From CAZLFQ01 sp964558975 (lineage in GTDB: Bacteria; Pseudomonadota; Alphaproteobacteria; Rickettsiales; Midichloriaceae): a stretch of 64,000 nt of DNA. Under the pieces are notes generated by a model, which made no database searches, was not told where the DNA came from, and was given only the letters and a program-made list of their open reading frames with translations. Position 1 is the first letter of the stretch. Each line of letters begins with the position of its first letter. Positions 18,323 through 26,371 of this stretch are shown here, one piece after another. The stretch covers positions 1 to 64,000 of the forward strand of contig CAZLFQ010000001.1 of the NCBI GenBank assembly GCA_964558975.1, given 5' to 3'. A program made the translations under genes and the position numbers.

Positions 18323-21004
18323 ATGCACTTTGGGCAAGCAGATAGCTTTAAATCTAAAAAGACTTTAAGCGCTAACGGTAAGCAGTACACATATTTCAAT
18401 TTAAATCAGGCAGCTAAAGAGATTGGAATTGATCTAAAAAAGATGCCAAACTCTTTAAAAGTTCTTTTTGAAAATCTATTGAGGTTTGAAGATGGAAAAG
18501 CTGTTAGAAAAGCTGATATCGAAGCTTTAAAAGGTTGGATGAAAAATAAAAAATCAGATCATGAGATTGCATACAATCCTGCGCGTGTGCTGATGCAAGA
18601 TTTTACTGGTGTTCCAGCTGTTGTAGATTTAGCCACAATGCGTGATGCAGCCAAGAATTTAGGTGGTGACCCAAAGAAAATTAACCCGCTTATTCCTGTA
18701 GATCTAGTAATTGATCACTCTGTTCAAGTAGATAAATATGCAAATAAAGATGCCTTTGCTTCAAACGTAAAGCTTGAAATGAAACGCAACAAAGAGCGTT
18801 ATGAGTTTTTAAAATGGGGACAAACTGCGTTTAATAACTTCCGTGTTGTTCCACCTGGGACAGGCATTTGCCATCAGGTGAATCTAGAATTTTTATCGCA
18901 GGTTGTTTGGACAAGAACTGATGGCGCTACAACATATGCATATCCTGATACATTAGTAGGAACTGACAGTCATACAACAATGGTAAATGGTTTATCGGTT
19001 CTTGGTTGGGGTGTTGGTGGTATTGAGGCCGAAGCTGCTATGCTTGGTCAGCCAATTACAATGGTTATTCCAGAAGTTGTTGGATTTAAACTAACTGGCA
19101 AATTAAAAGAAGGAATGACTGCGACGGATTTGGTACTAACAGTTACCCAAATGTTGCGTCAGAAAGGTGTAGTAAATAAATTTGTGGAATTCTATGGAGA
19201 TGGCTTGAAGCATCTACCGGTAGCTGACAGATCAACAATTGCAAACATGGCGCCAGAATACGGCGCAACATGTGGCTTCTTCCCAGTTGATGAAGAGACA
19301 GTTAAGTATCTTGAACTTTCTGGCCGTTCTAAAGAGTGTATAGAGCTTGTAAAAGCATATGCAAAAGAGCAGCAAATGTGGAGAGATGACACGGCTCAAT
19401 ATGAGTTTACAGATACGTTGGAATTAGATTTAAGCAAAGTTGAGCCAAGTCTTGCTGGACCTAAACGTCCTCAAGATAAAGTCTTGCTTTCAAGCATGAA
19501 TGATAACTTCCAAAATGCATTACCACTTTTAAATAAAGATGCAGCAAACGTTGGAAAATCTTTCAATGTTGCTGGTAAAGATTTTAGCATACAAAATGGT
19601 GATGTGGTTATTGCGGCGATTACTAGTTGTACTAACACATCGAACCCAAGTGTTATGATTGGCGCGGGTTTACTTGCGCGCAATGCTGTTCAGAAAGGGC
19701 TAACTGTAAAACCATGGGTTAAAACATCGTTAGCACCAGGGTCGAAAGTGGTTACTGAATATTTGGAAAGCGCAGGCTTACAAAAAGATTTGGATAAGTT
19801 AGGTTTCCAACTAGTAGGTTACGGTTGTACAACATGTATCGGTAACTCTGGCCCATTAATGGATGAGATCGAGAAAGTAGTAGGTGAGAAAAATTTGGTT
19901 GTTGCATCGGTTCTATCTGGTAATAGAAACTTTGAAGGCAGGATTCATCCAAACGTTCGTGCTAACTATTTAGCATCTCCACCGCTTTGCGTGGCTTATG
20001 CTTTGGCTGGAACAGTGAACTTTAATTTTGAAAAAGATTCATTAGGCAAAGGCAAAGATGGTAAAGATGTCTTCTTAAAAGATATCTGGCCTACTAATGC
20101 TGACATAGCAAATGCTGTGGCTGCGAATGTGAATTCAAAAATGTTTACATCGAAATATGGCGATGTGTTTGATGGCGATGCAGAGTGGCAATCACTTGCT
20201 GCGCCAAAAGGTATGAATTATTCTTGGAATAGCTCGAGTACATATATCAAGCGTCCACCATATTTTGATAATATGAGTCACGAACCTGAAGGGACTACAA
20301 ATATTAAAGGAGCTAATATTCTGGCAATATTTGGCGATAGCATTACGACCGATCACATCAGCCCTGCTGGGTCAATTGGTAAAGGTGGGCCTGCTGAGAA
20401 ATATCTAAACGAGCATGGAATTGATCGTAAAGACTTTAACTCATATGGCGCGCGACGTGGAAATCACGAAGTGATGATGCGTGGAACATTTGCTAACGTT
20501 CGTATTAAAAACGAAATGTGCGGTGGTGCTGAGGGCGGTTGGACGAAATTCAAAGGGCAGGGGGATAACATCTCTATTTATGATGCCGCAATGAAATATA
20601 TTGATGCTGGAACGCCTACAGTTATTTTTGCTGGTAAAGAATATGGTACTGGCTCATCGCGTGACTGGGCGGCAAAAGGCCCTAATTTGCAAGGTGTGAG
20701 AGCGGTTATTGCTGAAAGCTTTGAGCGTATTCATCGTTCGAATTTAGTTGGCATGGGTATAGTTCCATTGCAATTTAAAAACGGCATGACTCGTGGTGAT
20801 TTAGGTTTGAATGGAACAGAGACTATCGATATTGAAGGCATCGATAATATCACCCCACTTAAAACTGCGAAATGTAAAATTTTCCGTGATGGCAAATTAC
20901 TAAAAGAATGTGAACTAACTTGCCGTGTGGATACCGAAGTTGAAGTTGATTACATCAACAACGGTGGAATTCTGCATTATGTATTGAGAAGATTGGTGCA
21001 GTAG
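18323..21004 (+). CDS. acnA: Aconitate hydratase A
   Basis: The protein has 893 residues, as expected for AcnA. It interconverts citrate and isocitrate in the cytosolic TCA cycle. The three cysteines that hold the 4Fe-4S cluster are in 'ITSCTNTSNPSV' (about 436) and 'GYGCTTCIGNSG' (about 502 and 505). Substrate-binding motifs 'GTDSHTTMVNGL', 'FGDSITTDHISPAG' and 'GSSRDWAAKG' are intact. A GAGG site lies 7 bases before the ATG. It is followed by a large inverted repeat. Confidence 0.97.
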   Translation: MHFGQADSFKSKKTLSANGKQYTYFNLNQAAKEIGIDLKKMPNSLKVLFENLLRFEDGKAVRKADIEALKGWMKNKKSDHEIAYNPARVLMQDFTGVPAVVDLATMRDAAKNLGGDPKKINPLIPVDLVIDHSVQVDKYANKDAFASNVKLEMKRNKERYEFLKWGQTAFNNFRVVPPGTGICHQVNLEFLSQVVWTRTDGATTYAYPDTLVGTDSHTTMVNGLSVLGWGVGGIEAEAAMLGQPITMVIPEVVGFKLTGKLKEGMTATDLVLTVTQMLRQKGVVNKFVEFYGDGLKHLPVADRSTIANMAPEYGATCGFFPVDEETVKYLELSGRSKECIELVKAYAKEQQMWRDDTAQYEFTDTLELDLSKVEPSLAGPKRPQDKVLLSSMNDNFQNALPLLNKDAANVGKSFNVAGKDFSIQNGDVVIAAITSCTNTSNPSVMIGAGLLARNAVQKGLTVKPWVKTSLAPGSKVVTEYLESAGLQKDLDKLGFQLVGYGCTTCIGNSGPLMDEIEKVVGEKNLVVASVLSGNRNFEGRIHPNVRANYLASPPLCVAYALAGTVNFNFEKDSLGKGKDGKDVFLKDIWPTNADIANAVAANVNSKMFTSKYGDVFDGDAEWQSLAAPKGMNYSWNSSSTYIKRPPYFDNMSHEPEGTTNIKGANILAIFGDSITTDHISPAGSIGKGGPAEKYLNEHGIDRKDFNSYGARRGNHEVMMRGTFANVRIKNEMCGGAEGGWTKFKGQGDNISIYDAAMKYIDAGTPTVIFAGKEYGTGSSRDWAAKGPNLQGVRAVIAESFERIHRSNLVGMGIVPLQFKNGMTRGDLGLNGTETIDIEGIDNITPLKTAKCKIFRDGKLLKECELTCRVDTEVEVDYINNGGILHYVLRRLVQ

Positions 21005-21015
21005 ATTTTCTTCTT

Positions 21016-21102
21016 TGGATTCGAAGAATCCGTTGGGTGTGCTAATTTTTGCTAAAAGCTGCCGTAGGCGCGCAAAAATTCCCCCCCAAGAGCACACCCC
21101 AA
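21016..21102. repeat. Compound inverted repeat downstream of acnA
   Basis: Two nested structures are seen. A short hairpin GGATTC-GAA-GAATCC lies at 21016-21030. A large stem follows: GTTGGGTGTGCT (21031-21042) pairs with AGCACACCCCAAC (21090-21102, one extra C). Inside it, AATTTTTGC (21043-21051) pairs perfectly with GCAAAAATT (21071-21079). The 3' side is interrupted by seven C. It could act as a terminator or processing element for acnA, although no T run follows. Confidence 0.6.
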
Positions 21103-21129
21103 CATCTTCTTCTCATCTATTTAAGATTA

Positions 21130-21197
21130 GTAAAAACATTTGCAATCAAATAATTAGTGTTTAAATTTATCGAGAACGAATATGGAAAAAATTTATG
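21130..21197 (+). repeat. Duplicated promoter-leader segment, copy 1 (before the flagellin-like gene)
   Basis: These 68 bases align with 21917-21985, with about four of five positions identical up to and including the start codon region. Both copies hold TTGCAA, a 16-base spacer and TA(A/G)ATT, then a conserved 'tatgga(g/a)aaa' ribosome site. In this copy the -35 is at 21140-21145 and the -10 at 21162-21167. Confidence 0.7.
21140..21167 (+). promoter_or_regulatory. Likely promoter of the flagellin-like gene
   Basis: TTGCAA (21140-21145), a 16-base spacer and TAAATT (21162-21167). The same spacing and boxes are kept in the second copy of this leader near 21.94 kb, which supports their use. 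Confidence 0.5.
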
Positions 21198-21782
21198 ACT
21201 ATCGCGTTTGATTCTATTCAAGATGTAGTGGGAAATATTACAATGGCTTCTACAGTGCTGTCAGTCGCAGATAGTGCGTTAGGTGAGATAAAAGATACTT
21301 TGACAAAAATTCGCTCGCTGGCCGTGACAGCAAGTTTAGGGGAGTTATCCCAAAGTGAAATAAAATATCTTGAAAGAGTGCAAAATCTATTGGTTTCAGA
21401 TGTGCAGCGTATTGCTACAACTACAGAAGTAAATGGGTTTGAATTGCTGGAAAGTACATTTGTAGGGAAATCATTCCAAGTTGGTTTTGCGGAGTCAAAT
21501 CGTATTTTTATAAGTTTTCCACAAGCTATGACTGCAGTAGGGTTGGCAATAAATGATATTGCCCTAGATTGTACAGGATGTATTGAGTATACCTTTGTAA
21601 AGGTTGATTATGCTATTGATACAGTAAATAAAGAAAGGGCGGAAATACAGGGTTTGCAGTATAGAATAGAGAATGCAAAGTCTAACTTAGAAAATCTGGT
21701 ATTCAATCTGTGCGTCGATCAATGCTTGGTTCGAGAATCTGACAAGTTATTTAGTCTGCTAGATAATGATGCTATAGTTTAG
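21195..21782 (+). CDS. Short flagellin-like protein lacking the N-terminal D0 segment
   Basis: The protein has 195 residues. Residues 24-86 match the flagellin D1 helices ('ADSALGEIKDTLTKIRSLAV', 'VQRIATTTEVNGFELL'). Residues 93-108 fit the 'FQVG...I.ISFP' segment that follows, and 138-170 resemble the C-terminal helix ('YAIDTVNKERAEIQGLQYRI'). Normal flagellins begin with about 50 more residues (D0) needed for export and filament packing; these are absent and no in-frame extension is visible. It has four cysteines (C126, C129, C173, C177, as CxxC and CxxxC pairs), odd for a flagellin. It may be a degraded flagellin or one reused for another task. No other flagellar gene is nearby. Confidence 0.65.
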   Translation: MTIAFDSIQDVVGNITMASTVLSVADSALGEIKDTLTKIRSLAVTASLGELSQSEIKYLERVQNLLVSDVQRIATTTEVNGFELLESTFVGKSFQVGFAESNRIFISFPQAMTAVGLAINDIALDCTGCIEYTFVKVDYAIDTVNKERAEIQGLQYRIENAKSNLENLVFNLCVDQCLVRESDKLFSLLDNDAIV

Positions 21783-21916
21783 TTTGCTAAGGCAAAACAT
21801 CTTGAGTGTAATGAAAGTACTTAGAGCGCCTTTAGCGCGCCCCCATCTATTTAAGTAAAATTGCAAAAGCATAGATGACATAAAGTAAACACATTAACGG
21901 ATTATTCGAATCCGAA

Positions 21917-21985
21917 GTAAATACATTTGCAAACAAACAATTAGAGTTTAGATTTATTTAGAACTAATATGGAGAAAATAATATG
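21917..21985 (+). repeat. Duplicated promoter-leader segment, copy 2 (before the small membrane protein)
   Basis: Partner of 21130-21197. It ends at the ATG of the next gene. It is preceded by a small hairpin, CGGATT-ATTCG-AATCCG (21898-21914), and an inverted pair CATCTAT / ATAGATG (21844-21850, 21871-21877). Confidence 0.7.
21927..21954 (+). promoter_or_regulatory. Likely promoter of the 154-residue membrane protein
   Basis: TTGCAA (21927-21932), a 16-base spacer and TAGATT (21949-21954), matching the promoter copy upstream of the flagellin-like gene. Confidence 0.5.
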
Positions 21986-22447
21986 CTAAATTTCGAGCAA
22001 ATTAACGGTGCAGCTGCAATTTTGGGTGTATTATATTTTACTAATAGAATGGTAAGGTTTTATGAATTCAATAAAGGTATACATGCTTTTAAAGATGAGC
22101 CACTGATGGGCTACATTTTTGGTCTCTATCTTGATTCTAGTGAGTTTAAAACAATAATGCTTATAAAAACTGCGGCTGTTGGTTCGTTGTTGCTAAGTGC
22201 TTATGTAGCGAATGGAACATTTACAGTGGCTGCAAGTGCTTTATGTTGTTTGGCGTATGTTGCAATTAACAATAATCAAAAAAAGCTAGATAAAGCATTG
22301 CAACCTTTTATTGACTTTAAAAAATCTGATATTAATTTTGATCCACATGAAAGAAACCCACGTATTAGCATCCTTGAAGGTATGATCTGTGGACGAGTTG
22401 ATTTGTTTAACGAGCGTCTTTTGAATCGAGATCGGCTATATTTATAG
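21983..22447 (+). CDS. Small membrane protein of unknown function
   Basis: The protein has 154 residues and is not recognised. Hydrophobic segments lie at about residues 8-22 and 55-95 ('TAAVGSLLLSAYVA', 'FTVAASALCCLAYVAI'), followed by a charged soluble tail. It uses GGAGAAAA just upstream as ribosome site and shares its leader with the flagellin-like gene. The next gene starts 12 bases after its stop, so the two are probably co-transcribed. Confidence 0.6.
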   Translation: MLNFEQINGAAAILGVLYFTNRMVRFYEFNKGIHAFKDEPLMGYIFGLYLDSSEFKTIMLIKTAAVGSLLLSAYVANGTFTVAASALCCLAYVAINNNQKKLDKALQPFIDFKKSDINFDPHERNPRISILEGMICGRVDLFNERLLNRDRLYL

Positions 22448-22458
22448 GTGCATAAAGC

Positions 22459-23322
22459 GTGAAACAAATCCAAATAAACAACATAACTATCCACACCGAA
22501 CATTTTGGTGACGCAGCAAATCCTGCTGTTCTGCTTATAATGGGTGCAACCGCGCAAGGGTTAATGTGGGATGAGCGGTTTTGTAAAGCTCTAGCAAATC
22601 TTGGTTTGTTTGTTATTAGGTATGACCATAGGGATACTGGTAAATCATCGCGAATTGATTATAACAAGAATCCATATACCTTGGATGATCTAAAAAATGA
22701 TGCGATAGCGGTTTTAGATGGTTATGGAGTTAAACGTGCTCATTTCGTTGCAGCTTCAATGGGAAGTTTTATTGCGCAGAAGGTGGCGATAGATAATCCA
22801 GATAGGATAACCTCTCTGACTTGCATAATGTCTTCGCCAAATCACCAGATATTTGTTGATGGATTTTTGGGGAATGACATCTCGCATCACCCGTTACCTG
22901 CATCCAACCCTAAGATAATGGAATATTACCAAGAGTTGCTCTCTATTAACCCTAAAACTGTAGAAGAGTCGAATCATTTGCATTCAGAAGCTTGGAAAAA
23001 GATTGCGGGGCACGAGGAGCATTTGCACATACGTATGTTTGAAGGGAAAATTCTTAAGCGCCTAAAAAACCATAAATACATACATAATCATAGCTTTGCC
23101 TTGGCCAACTCGCCTGATTTATATAATGATCTGCATAAAATTGCGGTTCCAACATTAGTAATACATGGGGAAGAAGATTACGTACTACCATTTGAGCATG
23201 GGAAACATCTGGCTGATATGATTAAAGGATCTAAATTCTTGGCATATAAACACATGGGGCATTGCTTCTCTGAAGCAGTATACAAGCGGTTATTGGTGGA
23301 TCTGAAAAATCACCTGAAATAA
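22459..23322 (+). CDS. Alpha/beta hydrolase
   Basis: The protein has 287 residues with an alpha/beta hydrolase fold. The oxyanion region is 'LLIMGATAQG', then comes the 'YDHRDTGKSS' loop. The nucleophile elbow is 'VAASMGS' (Ser in A-x-S-M-G rather than the usual GxSxG). The acid is in 'HGEEDYVLP' and the catalytic His in 'HMGHC'. It resembles the RdmC/TAP-like esterase branch; the substrate is unknown. It starts at GTG 22459 with AGGTG 8 bases upstream, directly after the small membrane protein gene. Confidence 0.8.
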   Translation: MKQIQINNITIHTEHFGDAANPAVLLIMGATAQGLMWDERFCKALANLGLFVIRYDHRDTGKSSRIDYNKNPYTLDDLKNDAIAVLDGYGVKRAHFVAASMGSFIAQKVAIDNPDRITSLTCIMSSPNHQIFVDGFLGNDISHHPLPASNPKIMEYYQELLSINPKTVEESNHLHSEAWKKIAGHEEHLHIRMFEGKILKRLKNHKYIHNHSFALANSPDLYNDLHKIAVPTLVIHGEEDYVLPFEHGKHLADMIKGSKFLAYKHMGHCFSEAVYKRLLVDLKNHLK

Positions 23323-23335
23323 GGTGTCAGCAACC

Positions 23336-23364
23336 TTGCCTAAACAATATACATATGTTAGAGT
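23336..23364 (+). promoter_or_regulatory. Possible promoter of gyrB
   Basis: TTGCCT (23336-23341), a 17-base spacer and TAGAGT (23359-23364). The boxes are only moderate matches. Confidence 0.3.
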
Positions 23365-23397
23365 TCTAGACGCATGTCAATTGAGATATAGAGGCTC

Positions 23398-25827
23398 ATG
23401 CAGAAAGAATCAAACGCCGTTAGGAAAGACGATATGAATCAAGAGTATGGTGCACATTCCATTAAGGTCCTAAAAGGACTAGAAGGGGTTCAAAAACGCC
23501 CTGAAATGTATATTGGAAATACGGCAGATGGAACAGGCCTACACCACATGGTGTATGAAGTGGTTGATAACGCTGTAGACGAGTCACTTGCAGGGCATTG
23601 TAATAGAATTATTATATCTATAAATACTGATGGTTCAGTATCGGTAAACGATAATGGTCGTGGTATCCCAACCGATATCCATAAGGAAGAAGGAGTATCT
23701 GCTGCTGAAGTGATTATGACACAGCTCCATGCTGGTGGTAAATTCGATAGTAACTCATATAAAGTTTCTGGTGGTCTACACGGGGTAGGTGTTTCTGTTG
23801 TAAACGCACTATCTGATTGGTTAGAAGTTACTATTTGGCGCAATGGAAAAAAACATTGGATGCGCTTTAGAGATGGTGTGGCTGAAGCCCCACTTAAAGA
23901 GGTTGGAGATGCTGAGGGTAATAAAGGTACGCAAGTTACTTTCATGCCATCGTTAAAATATTTCCCAAGCACAGATTTTACATATGCAACTCTTGAACAC
24001 AGAATGCGTGAATTAGCGTTTTTAAATTCTGGAATCAGAGTTATTTTAGAGGATCATAGAATTTCTCCTAAGCTTTCAACAGAACTTCATTATGAAGGGG
24101 GTGTTGAAGCTTTTGTTAAAGAATTAGACAAAGCAAAAAATGCCTTGCATCCAACAATCAGCCTAATGGGCGAGTCTGAAGATGTGAACGTCGACATAGC
24201 TATGCAGTGGAACGACAGTTATCATGAAAACACTTTGTGTTTTACAAATAATATTCGTCAACGCGATGGTGGCACGCACTTGGCTGGGTTTAGAGCGGCT
24301 TTAACTCGTACTGTAAATACATATGCGAATCTACTTGGCGTTAGCAAAAAAGAAAAAATTGATCTAACTGCTGAAGATATGCGTGAAGGTTTAACCTGCG
24401 TACTTTCTGTGAAAGTGCCAGATCCTAAATTCGCATCACAAACAAAAGATAAATTAGTAAACAACGAAGTTAGAACTGCAGTAGAAACTGTAGTTGCCGA
24501 TAAATTAAGCCAGTGGTTTGAAACGCATCCCAATGAAACGAAATCTGTAGTTGGAAAAATTGTTGAAGCGGCAATCGCTCGTGAAGCTGCGCGCAAAGCC
24601 CGCGATCTTACTCGTAAAAAGACTGGCTTGGATATGTCTAACTTGCCAGGTAAGCTTGCAAACTGTCAGGAAAAAAATCCTGAGCTTTGCGAAGTGTTTA
24701 TAGTAGAGGGTGAATCTGCTGGTGGTTCTGCAAAACAAGGTAGAGATAGAAAAGTACAAGCAATTCTTCCGTTAAAAGGAAAAATCCTAAACGTTGAGCG
24801 CGCTCGTTTTGACAAAATGTTAGGTTCTGCAGAGATTGGAACTCTTATTACAGCTCTAGGAACTGGAATAGGTAATGAAGAATTTAATTTAGAAAAACTG
24901 CGTTACCATAAAGTAATTATCATGACCGATGCGGACGTAGATGGTTCGCACATTAGAACATTGCTTTTAACCTTCTTCTATAGATATATGCCAGATTTGA
25001 TAAAAGCTGGGCATTTGTATATTGCGCAACCGCCATTATATAAAGTGAAGAAAGGACAGACTGAAGTTTACTTGAAAAATGAAGAAGCGTTGCAAGACTA
25101 TTTGATCAATGCGTCGCTTGATGGAACGGTTGTAGTTGCTGCTGGCCAACAACGCGCTGGGCAAGATTTATTAGGCCTATTCAAACAAATAAATGAATTT
25201 GTAAATGAGCTTGATAACGCTGCAAAATCATTACCAAAAAATATTTTAGAAGTTGCAGTACTTTCAGGATTGTTTAGTGAAAAAGGTGAGCACACCTCTA
25301 CGCTAGATACAGTTGGAAAAAGAATGGTTGAGCTATTCCAAAATATTGATAATGGTCCGCAGACAACTTGGTCTTATAAAATTGATGGAATTAATATTTC
25401 TCTAAATAGAACTGAGCGTGGCGTTACTGAGGTTCATACATTGAATCATGCATCTATTCCACAGTGGGAAGCTAACAAGTTAGAAGCGTTAGTAAAAAAT
25501 ATTCGTGATCTGTTTGTAAATACTTTAAGCATCGAACGTAAAGACATAAAAGTTTCGTGCAAAACTCCTTCTGACTTTATTTCAAGCGTATTTGAGATGG
25601 TGAAAAAAGGATTGTACATCCAACGCTTTAAGGGTTTAGGTGAGATGAATGCAGATCAGCTGTGGGATACAACGCTTAACCCAGATACCAGAACTTTATT
25701 ACAAGTTAAAGTTGATGATATTGGAGAAGCTGAACAAGTCTTCTCGGTACTAATGGGTGATGTGGTTGAGCCACGCAGACAGTTCATTCAAGAAAACGCC
25801 CTCAAAGTTGAAAACTTGGATGCTTAG
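23398..25827 (+). CDS. gyrB: DNA gyrase subunit B
   Basis: The protein has 809 residues. This is the ATPase and TOPRIM subunit of gyrase, which adds negative supercoils to DNA together with GyrA. The GHKL ATP site is seen in 'YEVVDNAVDESLAGHC', 'DNGRGIP' and 'GGLHGVGVSVVNALS'. The TOPRIM motifs are 'EVFIVEGESAGGSA' and 'MTDADVDGSHIRTL', and the C-terminal 'QRFKGLGEMNADQLW' is present. The usual 'KRPGMYIG' reads 'KRPEMYIG'. ATG 23434, with AGGAAAG 5 bases upstream, is a possible alternative start. Its last 27 bases are repeated at 26278-26304. Confidence 0.97.
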   Translation: MQKESNAVRKDDMNQEYGAHSIKVLKGLEGVQKRPEMYIGNTADGTGLHHMVYEVVDNAVDESLAGHCNRIIISINTDGSVSVNDNGRGIPTDIHKEEGVSAAEVIMTQLHAGGKFDSNSYKVSGGLHGVGVSVVNALSDWLEVTIWRNGKKHWMRFRDGVAEAPLKEVGDAEGNKGTQVTFMPSLKYFPSTDFTYATLEHRMRELAFLNSGIRVILEDHRISPKLSTELHYEGGVEAFVKELDKAKNALHPTISLMGESEDVNVDIAMQWNDSYHENTLCFTNNIRQRDGGTHLAGFRAALTRTVNTYANLLGVSKKEKIDLTAEDMREGLTCVLSVKVPDPKFASQTKDKLVNNEVRTAVETVVADKLSQWFETHPNETKSVVGKIVEAAIAREAARKARDLTRKKTGLDMSNLPGKLANCQEKNPELCEVFIVEGESAGGSAKQGRDRKVQAILPLKGKILNVERARFDKMLGSAEIGTLITALGTGIGNEEFNLEKLRYHKVIIMTDADVDGSHIRTLLLTFFYRYMPDLIKAGHLYIAQPPLYKVKKGQTEVYLKNEEALQDYLINASLDGTVVVAAGQQRAGQDLLGLFKQINEFVNELDNAAKSLPKNILEVAVLSGLFSEKGEHTSTLDTVGKRMVELFQNIDNGPQTTWSYKIDGINISLNRTERGVTEVHTLNHASIPQWEANKLEALVKNIRDLFVNTLSIERKDIKVSCKTPSDFISSVFEMVKKGLYIQRFKGLGEMNADQLWDTTLNPDTRTLLQVKVDDIGEAEQVFSVLMGDVVEPRRQFIQENALKVENLDA
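25801..25827. repeat. 27-bp direct repeat, copy 1 (gyrB 3' end)
   Basis: The last 27 bases of gyrB, including its stop, match 26278-26304 at 24 of 27 positions. The two copies bracket the HAD pseudogene. Confidence 0.75.
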
Positions 25828-25833
25828 TACTTT

Positions 25834-26249
25834 GTGAAAAGCCTTGAAACGCTAATTGCAGAAATACCAAATATTAAGAATATAATCTTTGATGTCGGTG
25901 GTGTTTTGTTGCGCCCAACTGAAAGCAGTGACGATATCTCATTTAATCCAATAGAAGAAAACGTTGGAACACTAAAATACTTACAAAAAAATATAGACTG
26001 TTTTGTATTACAGATGCGAGCTCTGAGCAGGTTAACAGTGAAATTGAGAAATTTGATTTTTTTAAATTCTTCGAAGAAATTATTATATCTAATAAATGCA
26101 GCATTAAGAAAAACTCTCCATTGATATATAAGTATTGCATAAGCAAGTATAATTTAATATCAACTGAAACCTTGTTTATAGACGATAGGGAGGAGAATAT
26201 TACTGCTGCAAAAGAAGCTGGCTTAAATGTGATAAAGTACAAGGCTTAG
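25834..26249 (+). pseudogene. HAD-superfamily hydrolase broken by a one-base deletion
   Basis: The first frame (GTG 25834) gives the HAD motif I 'NIIFDVGGVLL' and runs to about 25990. The downstream frame then reads 'LFCITDASSEQVNSEIEKF', 'IIISNKCSIKKNSPLIYKY' and motif IV 'TLFIDDREENITAAKEAG', with a stop at 26247-26249. The frames join correctly if the A7 run at 25984-25990 were A8, giving 'YLQKKYRLFCITDAS'. So a single-base loss in a homopolymer, or a sequencing error there, explains the break. Intact, it would be a HAD phosphatase of about 139 residues, shorter than most and with a reduced cap. It starts 7 bases after gyrB. Confidence 0.75.
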
Positions 26250-26277
26250 TTAGTTAGGCATCTCTGCTTGCTCTCTC

Positions 26278-26304
26278 CTGAAATTTGAAAACTTAGATGC
26301 TTAG
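26278..26304. repeat. 27-bp direct repeat, copy 2 (remnant of gyrB 3' end)
   Basis: It matches the gyrB 3' terminus (25801-25827) with three substitutions and even keeps the in-phase TAG. It lies just past the HAD pseudogene. Confidence 0.75.
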
Positions 26305-26317
26305 GCAATATATTAAC

Positions 26318-26346
26318 TTGTGATCTATTACTAGAATCGGTATATT
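26318..26346 (+). promoter_or_regulatory. Promoter of the 290-residue unknown gene
   Basis: TTGTGA (26318-26323), a 17-base spacer and TATATT (26341-26346), 25 bases before the ATG at 26372. Confidence 0.5.
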
Positions 26347-26371
26347 TCTGCATAAAATTTAAGATTGTCTT

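Noticed and set aside
23490..24759. Long minus-strand open frames opposite gyrB
   Set aside because: They mirror the conserved gyrB coding sequence and show no family features of their own.
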